A program made the position numbers and the translations under genes. From Alphaproteobacteria bacterium (GTDB lineage Bacteria > Pseudomonadota > Alphaproteobacteria > Micavibrionales > Micavibrionaceae), in NCBI GenBank assembly GCA_020442385.1, contig JAGRKE010000014.1, positions 1-64,000 on the forward strand: DNA of 64,000 nucleotides. The letters run 5' to 3'. The stretch's first letter is position 1, and every line of letters starts with the position of its first letter. Below are positions 1 to 8,728 of the stretch, piece after piece. The notes under the pieces are model-generated. The model was not told the origin of the DNA. It searched no databases and saw only the letters and a list, made by a program, of their open reading frames with translations.

Positions 1-1192
1 CCGTTTCGGTGAAGCGGCGACGGTGATCAAGCTGCCTGTTTGCCTCAATCAACTCGGTTTGCTGCTCCTGAATTTGTTCGGTCATGCGGTTAAAGGCTTT
101 GGCGAGATAGGTGAATTCCTCCAGCTTGCCTTCATCGGGTACGCGCGCTGAGAAATCCCCGCCGCGCACACGGTCCGCCGTTTTGATCAGGGTTGAAATC
201 GGGCTAACCATTTGGCGCGCCAGCACGAGACCAAGCCAAATCGCAATCATCATCAGCAGCAGACCGACCAGCACGAAAATCATCACCACGATAATCTGCA
301 AATCCGAATAGCGTGATTGCAGGCTGGCATAATCTTTCGAGGCCTGACGCGTCGCCGTCACGTGGGAGAGCACTTTTGCATCAACCGCGCGGCCGACATA
401 GAGAAACGTCCCGCGACCCAGATTGTTCAGTTTTAGCAGCGCCCGCACGCGGTCATCATTGCTACCCGTGGTAATCACCACCTCGCCCGCCTCGGCGCGC
501 TGGATCAACAAATCGGGCACGCTTTCAAATTCTAGACTAAAGGTGAGACCGGAGCGCGCTAGTACCCGCCCGCGTTTATCAAAGATAATCGCTTCCGAAA
601 AATTCCTCAGCAACGATTGCGTGCGGATCAGTTTTTCAAGAGCCTCATCATTCTCAAGAAAGAACGAAGCTTGGCGATCAATATCATTCGCCATCGCCAG
701 CGTATCGGCACGGATCACCTGCTTATGCTCTTCCAGATAGGCTTCGGCAACAGCTTGGGAATCGTTAATCGCCGTGCTCACCCGCTCGGAAAACCAAGTC
801 TGAACACCGAAATGGAAGAAGAAGGCGGAAAAGACCGTCATGATAATCGCTGGCGCGGCGGCTAGAATACTGAATGTATAAACCAGACGGACATGCATGT
901 GAGAGCCGGCCAGCCCGCGCTTACGGCCGCTCCACAGTGCGACCAGCCTGCGCGATACCAACACCACAAGCGCGAGCAGGATGATGAAATCCAAATTAAG
1001 CAGCCAGATCACCGTATCAGGATCATTGCCAAGCGGCGGCGTTTCCGTCAGCGCGGCATAGGTCGCAATCCCGCTAACGATTGAGGCCAGAACCAAAAAC
1101 GCAGCCAAGCGGTTTTGCGCCTTATACCCCAAGCCGGGCAGGCGAATATTCCGAAGTCTGAAGCGGCCCTGTTCCTTCACGTCTAATCTCAT
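1..1192 (-). CDS. ntrY: NtrY-type nitrogen-regulation sensor histidine kinase, N-terminal part
   Basis: Reading the reverse strand from the ATG at 1192 gives about 397 open residues that run off the left edge, so the kinase core lies outside the window. Hydrophobic segments appear near residues 29-49, 62-80, 100-126 and 300-325. Between the third and fourth is a long periplasmic-type sensor region, and a HAMP-like linker follows the fourth. This layout (three clustered helices, extracytoplasmic loop, fourth helix, HAMP) is that of NtrY, which phosphorylates the response regulator NtrX. The gene is divergent from ispDF across a 125-bp gap, and in alphaproteobacteria I recall ntr genes lying near ispDF. 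The family call rests on topology and context because the H-box and ATPase domain cannot be seen. Confidence 0.8.
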   Translation of the reverse strand, partial: MRLDVKEQGRFRLRNIRLPGLGYKAQNRLAAFLVLASIVSGIATYAALTETPPLGNDPDTVIWLLNLDFIILLALVVLVSRRLVALWSGRKRGLAGSHMHVRLVYTFSILAAAPAIIMTVFSAFFFHFGVQTWFSERVSTAINDSQAVAEAYLEEHKQVIRADTLAMANDIDRQASFFLENDEALEKLIRTQSLLRNFSEAIIFDKRGRVLARSGLTFSLEFESVPDLLIQRAEAGEVVITTGSNDDRVRALLKLNNLGRGTFLYVGRAVDAKVLSHVTATRQASKDYASLQSRYSDLQIIVVMIFVLVGLLLMMIAIWLGLVLARQMVSPISTLIKTADRVRGGDFSARVPDEGKLEEFTYLAKAFNRMTEQIQEQQTELIEANRQLDHRRRFTET

Positions 1193-1317
1193 ACGCTATT
1201 GCTTTAACGTCCTGATCTGATTAAAAAAGCGAGTATCCTTATGGATCATCCAAAGGTAACTTAGCGTTTTACACATAAAACGGGAAAACATCAATAAATT
1301 CGGGCCTTTCGCATAAT

Positions 1318-2499
1318 ATGAGCACAAATGGCAAAATTGACGGATTTCATGTAATCGTTGCGGCCGCCGGACGCGGATCACGCTTTGGCGGTGATACCCC
1401 AAAGCAATATTGTTCTTTTGGCGGTAAAACCCTTTTACGTCATACGCTGGATAATATTTTGTCATGGCCGGGCGTTTTATCGCTCCGGGTCATTATCGAT
1501 CCAGAATATGCAGATTCGTATCAAAAGAGTGTCAGCGGGCTTGATTTACCGGATTATATCACAGGCGGAAGCGAAAGAAATATAAGTATAAACAACGCAT
1601 TAAATAGCATTTCTAATGTAAAAGATGAGGATATAATTTTTATTCACGACGCCGCCCGCCCCTTCACCAAAGCGGCGGATATCACGGCACTCCTTAACGC
1701 TTTACAAGACAACCGCGCGGCCACACTCGCGACCCCTGTCTCTGATACGCTGCGTAAATCAAGCGCGGATAAGGCGGGTGATATTGTTGATCGCAATGGG
1801 CTATGGGCGCTGCAAACCCCGCAGGCGTTCCGCTTCGGTGATCTGAAAAAAGCCCATGAGGCCGCCGAGAATAAACCCTACACCGATGACACCAGCCTTG
1901 TCAGCGCGCTGGGGATTGAGGTTGCACTGGTGGAAGGCGCGCGCTCTAATATCAAAATCACAACGCAGGATGACTGGGACATGGCTGAGGCTCTTTTAAA
2001 CCAAAACACACGCATCGCGACCGGCACGGGCTTTGATGTTCATGCTTTTGAAGACGCCTCATCGGGCAAACCCCTTATGCTCTGCGGCATTGCGGTTGAG
2101 CATGAGCGCGCGCTTGTCGGTCATTCAGATGCGGATGTCGGCCTGCACGCGATTACGGACGCGCTGCTCGGCGCGATTGGCGCGGGCGATATCGGCACGC
2201 ATTTCCCACCTTCCGATCCCACCTTCAAAGATATGGACAGCGCGATTTTCCTTGAGAAGACAATGAATATGATCGCGGAAAAAGGCGGCGCGGTGCACAA
2301 TATTGACCTCACGCTCATCTGCGAAGCCCCGAAAATCGGTCCCTACCGCGATAAAATGCTCGCGCGCGTGGCCGCGATTACCGGGCTTGATCAGGCCCGC
2401 ATCAACATCAAAGCCACCACGACTGAAAAACTCGGCTTTACCGGGCGCGGCGAAGGCATAGCCGCGCAATCTATCGCAACCGTTCAATTGCCTGTATAA
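1318..2499 (+). CDS. ispDF: Bifunctional IspD/IspF enzyme (MEP isoprenoid pathway)
   Basis: The 393-residue fusion catalyses two steps of the methylerythritol phosphate pathway: CTP-dependent cytidylylation of MEP (IspD) and cyclisation to MEcPP (IspF). The IspD half (about 1-225) has the nucleotide-binding AAAGRGSRFGG at 15-25, HDAARPF near 110 and QTPQAF near 166. The IspF half begins near 235 with GTGFDVHAF, giving metal ligands Asp240 and His242, and DVGLH supplies His277. Such fusions are typical of alphaproteobacteria and epsilonproteobacteria. No clear Shine-Dalgarno sequence precedes the ATG. pgpA follows after 7 bp. dxr, encoding an earlier step of the pathway, is at 42417-43538. Confidence 0.96.
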   Translation: MSTNGKIDGFHVIVAAAGRGSRFGGDTPKQYCSFGGKTLLRHTLDNILSWPGVLSLRVIIDPEYADSYQKSVSGLDLPDYITGGSERNISINNALNSISNVKDEDIIFIHDAARPFTKAADITALLNALQDNRAATLATPVSDTLRKSSADKAGDIVDRNGLWALQTPQAFRFGDLKKAHEAAENKPYTDDTSLVSALGIEVALVEGARSNIKITTQDDWDMAEALLNQNTRIATGTGFDVHAFEDASSGKPLMLCGIAVEHERALVGHSDADVGLHAITDALLGAIGAGDIGTHFPPSDPTFKDMDSAIFLEKTMNMIAEKGGAVHNIDLTLICEAPKIGPYRDKMLARVAAITGLDQARINIKATTTEKLGFTGRGEGIAAQSIATVQLPV

Positions 2500-2506
2500 T
2501 CGCGCC

Positions 2507-3028
2507 ATGAAACTGCTCAAACCCGAAGATACCGAAACTTTCAAAAAGCTGGATCTAAAGCAGCCTTACGTCTGGCTGGCGACATGGTTCGGCTTTGGGT
2601 TTTTCCGCCCCGGCCCCGGCACATGGGGCAGTATCGGCGCAATCCCCCCGGCTCTGGCCTTGTTTCTCCTCGGCGGGATTAAAGGCTTTATCGGCGGGTT
2701 AATTTTTCTTATCGCGATTGGCTTTTGGGCCGCGCGGCATTTTGATAAAGCCACGGGCGGGCATGATAACTCGATGATTGTGATTGACGAGGCCGCCGGG
2801 CAATGGATTGCCATGATCCCCGCGCTTTATTTTGTCGGCATGAACGCGTTTTTGGTGTTCTTTTCGCTCGTGCTATTCCGCTTTTTCGACATCCTGAAGC
2901 CCTGGCCGATTTCATGGGTTGATAAATCCATTAAAGGCGCGGCCGGGGTCATGCTTGATGATATTCTGGCCGGGTTGATCGCCGCGCTCATTCTAACGGG
3001 AGTTATTTTTTATGCAGGATTTGGTTGA
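2507..3028 (+). CDS. pgpA: Phosphatidylglycerophosphatase A
   Basis: This 173-residue integral inner-membrane protein should dephosphorylate phosphatidylglycerol phosphate to phosphatidylglycerol. It shows the PgpA N-terminal WLATWFGFGFF and PGTWGS motifs (about 23-45), the acidic segment DNSMIVIDEAAGQ (about 88-100) and several hydrophobic helices. The length is normal for the family. Its 3' end overlaps the start of cinA by 17 bp, which suggests translational coupling in an ispDF-pgpA-cinA operon. The family is clear from the motifs. Confidence 0.93.
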   Translation: MKLLKPEDTETFKKLDLKQPYVWLATWFGFGFFRPGPGTWGSIGAIPPALALFLLGGIKGFIGGLIFLIAIGFWAARHFDKATGGHDNSMIVIDEAAGQWIAMIPALYFVGMNAFLVFFSLVLFRFFDILKPWPISWVDKSIKGAAGVMLDDILAGLIAALILTGVIFYAGFG

Positions 3029-3491
3029 GCGCTTAAGCTATTTGCTGGAGCGTAAGCAGCTCAAACTCACCACGGCGGAGAGCTGCACTGGCGGCCTTCT
3101 ATCCTCCGGCATCACCGCACGCGCCGGGGCTTCGTATGTGTTCGAGCGCGGCTTCATCACCTATTCCAACCAAGCCAAGCATGAGATGCTCGGCGTTCCT
3201 GAAGAACTGCTGGAGACCTATGGCGCGGTCAGCGCAGAAGTGGCCGAATCCATGGCACAGGGCGCGCTCAACCACAGCGCCGCCGGCCTCGCGATCTCCA
3301 TCACCGGAATTGCCGGACCTGACGGCGGATCGGACGAAAAACCTGTCGGGCTGGTGTATTTTTGTTATGACTTCGATCATGGAGAGGCCAAAGTGGTCGA
3401 AGAACATTTTTCCGGCAGCCGCACCGAAATTCAACTGGCCGCCGCGCGCAAGGCGCTGGAACTGCTGATCGACGCTTTAGAGGATGTATAA
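3012..3491 (+). CDS. pncC: CinA C-terminal domain protein, nicotinamide-nucleotide amidase
   Basis: A single-domain CinA protein of 159 residues. Family members deamidate nicotinamide mononucleotide to nicotinate mononucleotide in pyridine nucleotide salvage. The signature TTAESCTGG is at 19-27, followed by the SxGISGIAGPxGG-type segment, here SITGIAGPDGG near 96-106. The N-terminal MoaB-like domain of full-length CinA is absent, as in many proteobacterial PncC proteins. It starts inside pgpA, and its TAA directly abuts the ATG of the next gene, so the four genes 1318-4433 look like one operon. Confidence 0.92.
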   Translation: MQDLVERLSYLLERKQLKLTTAESCTGGLLSSGITARAGASYVFERGFITYSNQAKHEMLGVPEELLETYGAVSAEVAESMAQGALNHSAAGLAISITGIAGPDGGSDEKPVGLVYFCYDFDHGEAKVVEEHFSGSRTEIQLAAARKALELLIDALEDV

Positions 3492-4433
3492 ATGAGCGAA
3501 AAAATTACCTTTGTGTCTGCATCGGACCATAATTATTACCCCATGCTGCGTGAATGGGTGCATTGCATCCGCCGCCATCCGCAAAGCGCAGGCATGGATA
3601 TCTGTATCCTTGATTCCGGTATGACCGCAGAGCAGCTCAAAATTTTGCGCCCGCTTGTCACCACCATTATCAAGCCCGACTGGCCCAAAGCCATTCCGGC
3701 GCACAAAATTAAGGGCCGTGAATTCCTCAAGGCCTGCGTCTGCCGTCCGTTCCTGCCCGAGCATTTCCCAGGATATGATCTGTATTTCTGGATGGATGCC
3801 GATACGTGGGTACAAGATTGGCGCGGGGTTGAGGCCTTCCTTGAGGGCGGGCGGCGCAAGAAAATGACCCTCACATCACAGGCTGATCGCGCCTATCCCA
3901 AAGGAATGCGCGTAAAATGGCTTTGGCGCTGGCCGTTTAAGGCGCGCAGCTTTTATTTCTCCAATGCCCGCCGCGCCTTTGGCATGAAAACCGCCAAAGA
4001 AATTTTTCCCTATCACGTGGTTCTGGCCGGCGCGTTTTGTCTGCATAAAGATGCGCTGCACTGGAAACGCTGGCAGGAGCTGATTATCAAGGCTCTTGAT
4101 AAAGGCAAGGTCTTCACCGCAGAGCAGCTGACGCTGGGCATCATGACGCATCTGGAAAAATATCCGACGGAAATCCTGCCCGCGTATTTGCATTGGCTGT
4201 GTGAGTTTAAGCCGCTCTGGGATAAGGAGCGTCAAATCTTTGTCGAGCCCTTCCTTCCGCATGAGCCGATTGGCATCCTGCACCTGTCCGGCTTTGATGA
4301 AATTCGCGTCAACCGCGCCGCCACGACCGATTTCCAGACCACAGACGGCGGCACAATTGAATATACCTACCGCTATCCCTATTTTGACGGAGAGACAAAT
4401 CAAGAGGTTGATGCGCTGCTTAAAGCCTCCTGA
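3492..4433 (+). CDS. Glycosyltransferase-like protein with a DxD motif
   Basis: A 313-residue soluble protein with a GT-A-like start (a beta strand ITFVSASDHNYYPML) and an acidic DAD motif inside FWMDADTW at 99-106, which would bind a metal and nucleotide sugar. Aromatic-rich segments follow. It most resembles distant GT8-like or capsular glycosyltransferases, but donor and acceptor cannot be read. The ATG follows the cinA stop with no gap. The last 34 bp overlap the convergent ratA-like gene, so no terminator fits between them. Glycosyltransferase fold: fairly likely. Specific activity: unknown. It could act on surface polysaccharide. Confidence 0.65.
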   Translation: MSEKITFVSASDHNYYPMLREWVHCIRRHPQSAGMDICILDSGMTAEQLKILRPLVTTIIKPDWPKAIPAHKIKGREFLKACVCRPFLPEHFPGYDLYFWMDADTWVQDWRGVEAFLEGGRRKKMTLTSQADRAYPKGMRVKWLWRWPFKARSFYFSNARRAFGMKTAKEIFPYHVVLAGAFCLHKDALHWKRWQELIIKALDKGKVFTAEQLTLGIMTHLEKYPTEILPAYLHWLCEFKPLWDKERQIFVEPFLPHEPIGILHLSGFDEIRVNRAATTDFQTTDGGTIEYTYRYPYFDGETNQEVDALLKAS

Positions 4434-4885
4434 TCCAAAGGTACGTACAGCGCATTCGCACGCTCTTCAAATGCATTAACCATTCTTTTTACAGCTTCAT
4501 TAAAGAAAACCTCTATAAGATTTTGAAATAACGCATTTTTAAACTCAAAATCGACATAAAAATCAATGGTGCACGATCCATCTGGCTCGCGGATGAACCG
4601 CCAATGGTTCGATAAATGCTTCATCGGGCCGGAAAGATATTCAACATGAATATGACTGTGGGGTTGCAGCGTAACCTTGGATCCGAATTTTTCCCGCGCC
4701 ATTTTATAGCCAATCACCAGATCGGCATAAAACACCTCTTCCCCGCTCTCATGGCGTTCATGCTTAGTAATGCGACTGCCGATGCACCAGGGTAGAAACG
4801 CTGGGTATTTTTCAACCTGCGCGACCAGATCAAAAAGCTGCTCGGGCGTATAAGGAAGATGTCGTTTTTCGGCGTGCGTGGGCAT
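4400..4885 (-). CDS. RatA/Coq10-family START-domain protein
   Basis: The 161-residue protein has the polyketide-cyclase/START fold pattern of the Coq10/RatA family: YTPEQLFDLVAQVEKYPAFLP at the start, then PWC, and IDFYVDFEFKNALFQ near 115-130. Coq10 proteins bind ubiquinone and support respiratory electron transfer; the E. coli homologue RatA was described as inhibiting 70S ribosome association. Position beside lipA and a respiratory metabolism block favours the ubiquinone-chaperone reading. The gene starts 9 bp after lipA in the same direction and overlaps the 3' end of the glycosyltransferase-like gene. Confidence 0.85.
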   Translation of the reverse strand: MPTHAEKRHLPYTPEQLFDLVAQVEKYPAFLPWCIGSRITKHERHESGEEVFYADLVIGYKMAREKFGSKVTLQPHSHIHVEYLSGPMKHLSNHWRFIREPDGSCTIDFYVDFEFKNALFQNLIEVFFNEAVKRMVNAFEERANALYVPLDQEALSSASTS

Positions 4886-4894
4886 AATTCGCCC

Positions 4895-5860
4895 CTACTC
4901 AGCTGCCAGCTTGGTGAGTTTCGCTTCGCGCGCAGCCTTCAGCTTTTCAAAATCCTCACCCGCGTGATGAGAGGAGCGCGTCAGCGGCGTGGCTGAAACC
5001 ATCAGGAATCCTTTATTCTTCGCCATACGGGTCAGCTTTTCAAACTCCTCCGGCGTGATCCAGCGCTCCACCGGCGCATGCTTGGGCGTGGGCTGCAAAT
5101 ACTGACCGATCGTAATGAAATCGATATCGGCGGCGCGCATATCATCCATCACCTGTCCGACCTCTTCAATCGTCTCACCCAGACCAACCATCAGGCCAGA
5201 CTTTGTAAACTGGCTCGGATCAACCGCTTTCACGCGCGCAAGCAAGCTTAAACTGCGGAAATAGCGCGCACCGGGGCGAATGGTCGGATACAGGCGCGGG
5301 ACAGTCTCCAGATTGTGGTTAAACACATCCGGGCGCGCGGCAATCACCGTGTCCCAGTCATCCTGATTGCCGCGAAAATCGCCGGGCAGAATTTCAATGG
5401 TTGTTTTTGGCGCCTTCATACGGATCGCCTGAATAGTTTTTACGAAGTGATCCGCCCCACTATCGGGCAAATCATCGCGGTCGACCGAGGTAATCACAAC
5501 ATGGTTCAGCCCCATTTGCTTAACGGCCACACCAACGCGTAGAGGCTCGAGCTTATCGAGCTCCTCTGGCTTACCGGTTGCAACATTACAAAACGCACAG
5601 GCACGCGTACACACCTCGCCCATAATCATGAAGGTTGCGTGCTGTTTTTCCCAGCATTCCCCGATATTCGGGCAGCCCGCCTCTTCACACACAGTGGTCA
5701 ACTTTTGCTTACGCACCAAGGCCTTGGTGTCCTGATAGACTTTGCCCTGCGGCGCCTTTACGCGCAGCCAATCGGGTTTGCGCCCGGCCGGACGGTCGGG
5801 GTTCTTTTGCTTTTCCGGGTGGCGCTTGGCCTTATCGAGTAAATCGGGGTTATACGTCAT
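4895..5860 (-). CDS. lipA: Lipoyl synthase (radical SAM)
   Basis: LipA inserts two sulfurs into octanoyl-lipoyl domains. The 321-residue protein has both clusters: the auxiliary cluster cysteines 58, 63 and 69 (CX4CX5C) and the radical SAM cysteines 84, 88 and 91 (CX3CX2C). The C-terminal RSSHHAGE motif carries the conserved serine ligand. Its substrates, the lipoyl domains of PdhB and PdhC, are encoded 4-6 kb upstream in the same orientation. Length and motifs are complete. The ATG at 5860 begins MTYNPDLL. Confidence 0.97.
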   Translation of the reverse strand: MTYNPDLLDKAKRHPEKQKNPDRPAGRKPDWLRVKAPQGKVYQDTKALVRKQKLTTVCEEAGCPNIGECWEKQHATFMIMGEVCTRACAFCNVATGKPEELDKLEPLRVGVAVKQMGLNHVVITSVDRDDLPDSGADHFVKTIQAIRMKAPKTTIEILPGDFRGNQDDWDTVIAARPDVFNHNLETVPRLYPTIRPGARYFRSLSLLARVKAVDPSQFTKSGLMVGLGETIEEVGQVMDDMRAADIDFITIGQYLQPTPKHAPVERWITPEEFEKLTRMAKNKGFLMVSATPLTRSSHHAGEDFEKLKAAREAKLTKLAAE

Positions 5861-5967
5861 AAGAACAGTCTACGTTAAATATGCAGGAAACTATATAGAT
5901 TTCCTTGGCCATAGCGTCAAAGCATTTATGCTTAAAAGAAAATCTTGCACGGGCTATATCGCTGGTC

Positions 5968-6687
5968 CTACGGCCCCTCTTCATGGGATTTTCGTGAAAA
6001 AACACTTTTGATTTTGCGCCGCAAATGCTCCTTTTGGCGGTGCATATCGCGCTTGAATTCAATAGTGCGTGAGGTTTTAAGCTCTTCTTTGGTCTCTTTA
6101 ACCTCCTTACTGCGCATTATATTCTTATTATGAGCAGACCCTTCCCCATCGAGAACGATTGTGACGCTGTCTTCTTTTAGGCGCGAACGCATATTGTTTA
6201 GAACTCTGAGAAAGCCGTAAGGATTGGAAATAGCGGGCAGCTCAACATTTTGTACAAAACGCGCATCAAGAACTATATATCCATAATTAAGAAAACGTCC
6301 CAAAATACCGTTATTAACATCCGCTGCCTTGATTTCCTCGATATCCAACTCCTTCACATCAACAAAAATCAAGCCGCGCTTACAAATTACCCGCTTGCTG
6401 GTCAAACCCAATTCGGTGGCAAGCATCATCAGCATATAAAACAGACATAGAAACGCGCCGATAACCACACAGATCCAAAAAGAGGCATCACCAAAGGTTT
6501 CGATCATGCGCGGGCCCGCGTAACTTCTGTAGCCGCGCACAAAAATATCGGCCTGACTCTCCAAAAACAGACCAAAAAGGGAGAAGCCCAGAAGCCACAT
6601 CAGCCCCTTAAGCCCGTAAATCCAGTGAACGCTCAAAATCCCTATGAGCTCTTCATCCGGCCCTACAACGCGGTCAATAAATGCCAT
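5968..6687 (-). CDS. Membrane protein with bacterial PH (bPH2/YdbS-like) domain
   Basis: A 239-residue protein with two hydrophobic segments (about 27-47 and 72-93), followed by TSKRVICKRG, a characteristic opening of the bPH2 (DUF304) domain. A highly charged Lys/Arg/Glu-rich C-terminal tail (about 185-239) is probably cytoplasmic. Function is unknown. The gene lies between lpdA and lipA, with gaps of 71 and 107 bp, and may have its own promoter. The tail is longer and more basic than in the short YdbS-like proteins I know. Confidence 0.7.
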   Translation of the reverse strand: MAFIDRVVGPDEELIGILSVHWIYGLKGLMWLLGFSLFGLFLESQADIFVRGYRSYAGPRMIETFGDASFWICVVIGAFLCLFYMLMMLATELGLTSKRVICKRGLIFVDVKELDIEEIKAADVNNGILGRFLNYGYIVLDARFVQNVELPAISNPYGFLRVLNNMRSRLKEDSVTIVLDGEGSAHNKNIMRSKEVKETKEELKTSRTIEFKRDMHRQKEHLRRKIKSVFSRKSHEEGP

Positions 6688-6728
6688 TATCAGCTCCTGA
6701 CTATTATTCCAACTTTATAGCAATAAAT

Positions 6729-6758
6729 GGCTTAAAGAGAATAATAGTTCCTTAAGCC
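6729..6758 (-). terminator. Possible terminator hairpin after lpdA
   Basis: Directly after the lpdA TAG, the reverse strand reads GGCTTAA, a 16-nt loop, then TTAAGCC (7-bp perfect stem), followed by ATTTATTG. The loop is large and the T tract is broken, so termination would be weak. It is the only hairpin between lpdA and the PH-domain gene. Confidence 0.35.
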
Positions 6759-8162
6759 CTAGAAATGTATAACTTTTCCGTACGCATCCAAAACGCTCTC
6801 ATGCATCATTTCGGATAAAGTCGGGTGTGGGAAGATGGTGTGCATGAACTCCGCTTCGGTTAGCTCAGCGGTTTTTCCAATCACATACCCTTGAATCATT
6901 TCGGTGACTTCTGCGCCAACCATATGCGCGCCGAGCAGCTCTCCGCTTGCCTCATCGAAGATCGTCTTGACCAGCCCTTCCGGCTCCCCAAGCGCAATCG
7001 CCTTGCCGTTGCCCATAAAGGGGAAGCGCCCGACTTTGATTTTATAGCCGCGCTCTTTCGCCTGCGCTTCGGTCATACCCACGGAGGCCACTTGCGGCAT
7101 ACAATAGGTACAGCCCGGAATATTGCTCTTATTCATGGGGTATACGTCTTTTTGCCCTGCAATTTTCTCAACGCAAATAATGCCCTCATGAGACGCTTTG
7201 TGCGCGAGCCACGGCGGCCCTGTCACATCGCCAATCGCATAGACACCCGGCTCATCCGTCTGCAGCCATTCATTGGTTACGATATGCCCGCGATCAACCT
7301 TAACCTTGGTTTTATCAAGCCCGATATCCTCGGTGTTGCCGACAATTCCCACCGCCATAATCACGCGATCGACAGTAATCTGCTGTTCCTTGCCTTTGGC
7401 ATCCTTAACGGTCACTTTCACATTGGTTTTGGATTTATCCAGCTTCGTGACCTGCGACCCGGTCAGAATTTTCATGCCCTGCTTCTCAAATTGCTTTTGC
7501 GCAAGTTTGGAAATTTCCTCGTCTTCCACGGGAAGAACGCGCTCTGCAATCTCCACCACGGTAATCTCCGCGCCCATATTGCGGTAAAACGAAGCAAACT
7601 CGATCCCGATTGCCCCAGAACCCACAACCAAAAGAGATTTGGGCATTTCGTCGGGCACCATTGCCTCTTTATACGTCCAGACCAGCTTGCCATCCGGCTC
7701 TAATCCGGGGAGCGTACGCGCCCGCGCGCCCGTCGCCACAATAATATGCTTGGCGCTTAGCTCATCTATTTTCTTGCCGTCTTTTTCAACGCCCACTTTA
7801 CCCTTACCGGCCAGCTTCGCATAACCGTCGATAACAGTAACTTTGTTCTTTTTCAAAAGATGTCCGATCCCGCCGGAGAGCTGCTTGGCAACGCCGCGTG
7901 AACGCTCAACTACTTTCTTAATATCGAATGATACGTCTTTGACTTTAATACCAAATTGATCGGCATGCTTGATGAGGTGATGCACCTCACTCGTGCGCAG
8001 CAGCGCTTTGGTCGGAATACAGCCCCAATTCAGACAAATGCCCCCCAAATGGTTTGCCTCAACCACGCACGCCTTCATTCCCAGCTGCGCGGCGCGAATA
8101 GCAGCCACATAGCCGCCCGGACCGCCGCCGATGACGACAATATCAAACGTCTTATCAGACAC
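6759..8162 (-). CDS. lpdA: Dihydrolipoamide dehydrogenase (E3)
   Basis: A 467-residue flavoprotein that reoxidises dihydrolipoyl groups with NAD+. It has the FAD-binding GGGPGG near 12-17, the redox disulfide GGICLNWGC (Cys43/Cys48), an NAD-binding GSGAIGIEF and the C-terminal HPHPTLSE with the active-site His-Glu pair. It is the E3 of the pyruvate dehydrogenase complex encoded just upstream (pdhA, pdhB, pdhC). A SLOG-like gene sits 2 bp upstream in the same operon. Confidence 0.97.
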   Translation of the reverse strand: MSDKTFDIVVIGGGPGGYVAAIRAAQLGMKACVVEANHLGGICLNWGCIPTKALLRTSEVHHLIKHADQFGIKVKDVSFDIKKVVERSRGVAKQLSGGIGHLLKKNKVTVIDGYAKLAGKGKVGVEKDGKKIDELSAKHIIVATGARARTLPGLEPDGKLVWTYKEAMVPDEMPKSLLVVGSGAIGIEFASFYRNMGAEITVVEIAERVLPVEDEEISKLAQKQFEKQGMKILTGSQVTKLDKSKTNVKVTVKDAKGKEQQITVDRVIMAVGIVGNTEDIGLDKTKVKVDRGHIVTNEWLQTDEPGVYAIGDVTGPPWLAHKASHEGIICVEKIAGQKDVYPMNKSNIPGCTYCMPQVASVGMTEAQAKERGYKIKVGRFPFMGNGKAIALGEPEGLVKTIFDEASGELLGAHMVGAEVTEMIQGYVIGKTAELTEAEFMHTIFPHPTLSEMMHESVLDAYGKVIHF

Positions 8163-8164
8163 GA

Positions 8165-8719
8165 TTAATACACCTCTCCCGTTCTGACCTTCGCCGTAGC
8201 CTGCTCCAGGAATTCCCGCACTTCTTCTATATCCTCAGAGCGCATCGGCTGCTCAGGGAAGCTTTCAAATTCCTTTTCAGGGCCAAATAAAATCATTGGT
8301 TTTTTATACTGAATGCCGAGCGATACCTCGTTTCGCGTGCCATGTTCACCGGGCAAGATCACCATCGCATTACTGGTCATCACATTCACATGGTTGCGGC
8401 TGTAGGGGTTTGTATCGCCAACCGCTTTCTTATCAAGCGGAACGAAAATCGGCAGCTCAATATAAGGATTGGGATACTCCTCACGCGGCACAAAGCCGCC
8501 ATCATATTCAATCGTCGGAATAATCCCCAAACTCACGCCCTGACGCCCTTCACGCTCGGAAAATGCCTTGGCCACAGCCGTCATAACGCCGCCTCCGGCC
8601 CCGGTTAACAGGCGGTAATCATGATCGGCAATCAGATGACCAATCGGCGTTGCAAGTTCTTCCCATGATTTTTCATGAGAGCCCATAACACCGATAATAG
8701 GTTTGCGATCAATCGTCAT
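8165..8719 (-). CDS. SLOG/LOG-like nucleotide-binding protein in the pdh operon
   Basis: A 184-residue Rossmann-like protein with GAGGGVM at 40-46 and PGEHGTRNE at 123-131, the latter a variant of the PGGxGTxxE signature of the SLOG (LOG, lysine-decarboxylase-like) superfamily. It starts with IIGVMGSHEKSW, as in putative molybdenum-cofactor-carrier or TIGR00725-like proteins. LOG enzymes cleave nucleoside monophosphates, but whether this one does is unknown. It lies between pdhC (9 bp) and lpdA (2 bp), so it is almost certainly co-transcribed with pyruvate dehydrogenase. Confidence 0.7.
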   Translation of the reverse strand: MTIDRKPIIGVMGSHEKSWEELATPIGHLIADHDYRLLTGAGGGVMTAVAKAFSEREGRQGVSLGIIPTIEYDGGFVPREEYPNPYIELPIFVPLDKKAVGDTNPYSRNHVNVMTSNAMVILPGEHGTRNEVSLGIQYKKPMILFGPEKEFESFPEQPMRSEDIEEVREFLEQATAKVRTGEVY

Positions 8720-8728
8720 AATAACCTC

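Noticed and set aside
1196-1465. Reverse 89-residue open frame between ntrY and ispDF
   Set aside because: Mostly antisense to the IspD nucleotide-binding region, without a ribosome site.
6891-7703. Forward open frame of 270 residues
   Set aside because: Antisense to lpdA, which is complete with its redox disulfide; the forward protein has no recognisable pattern.
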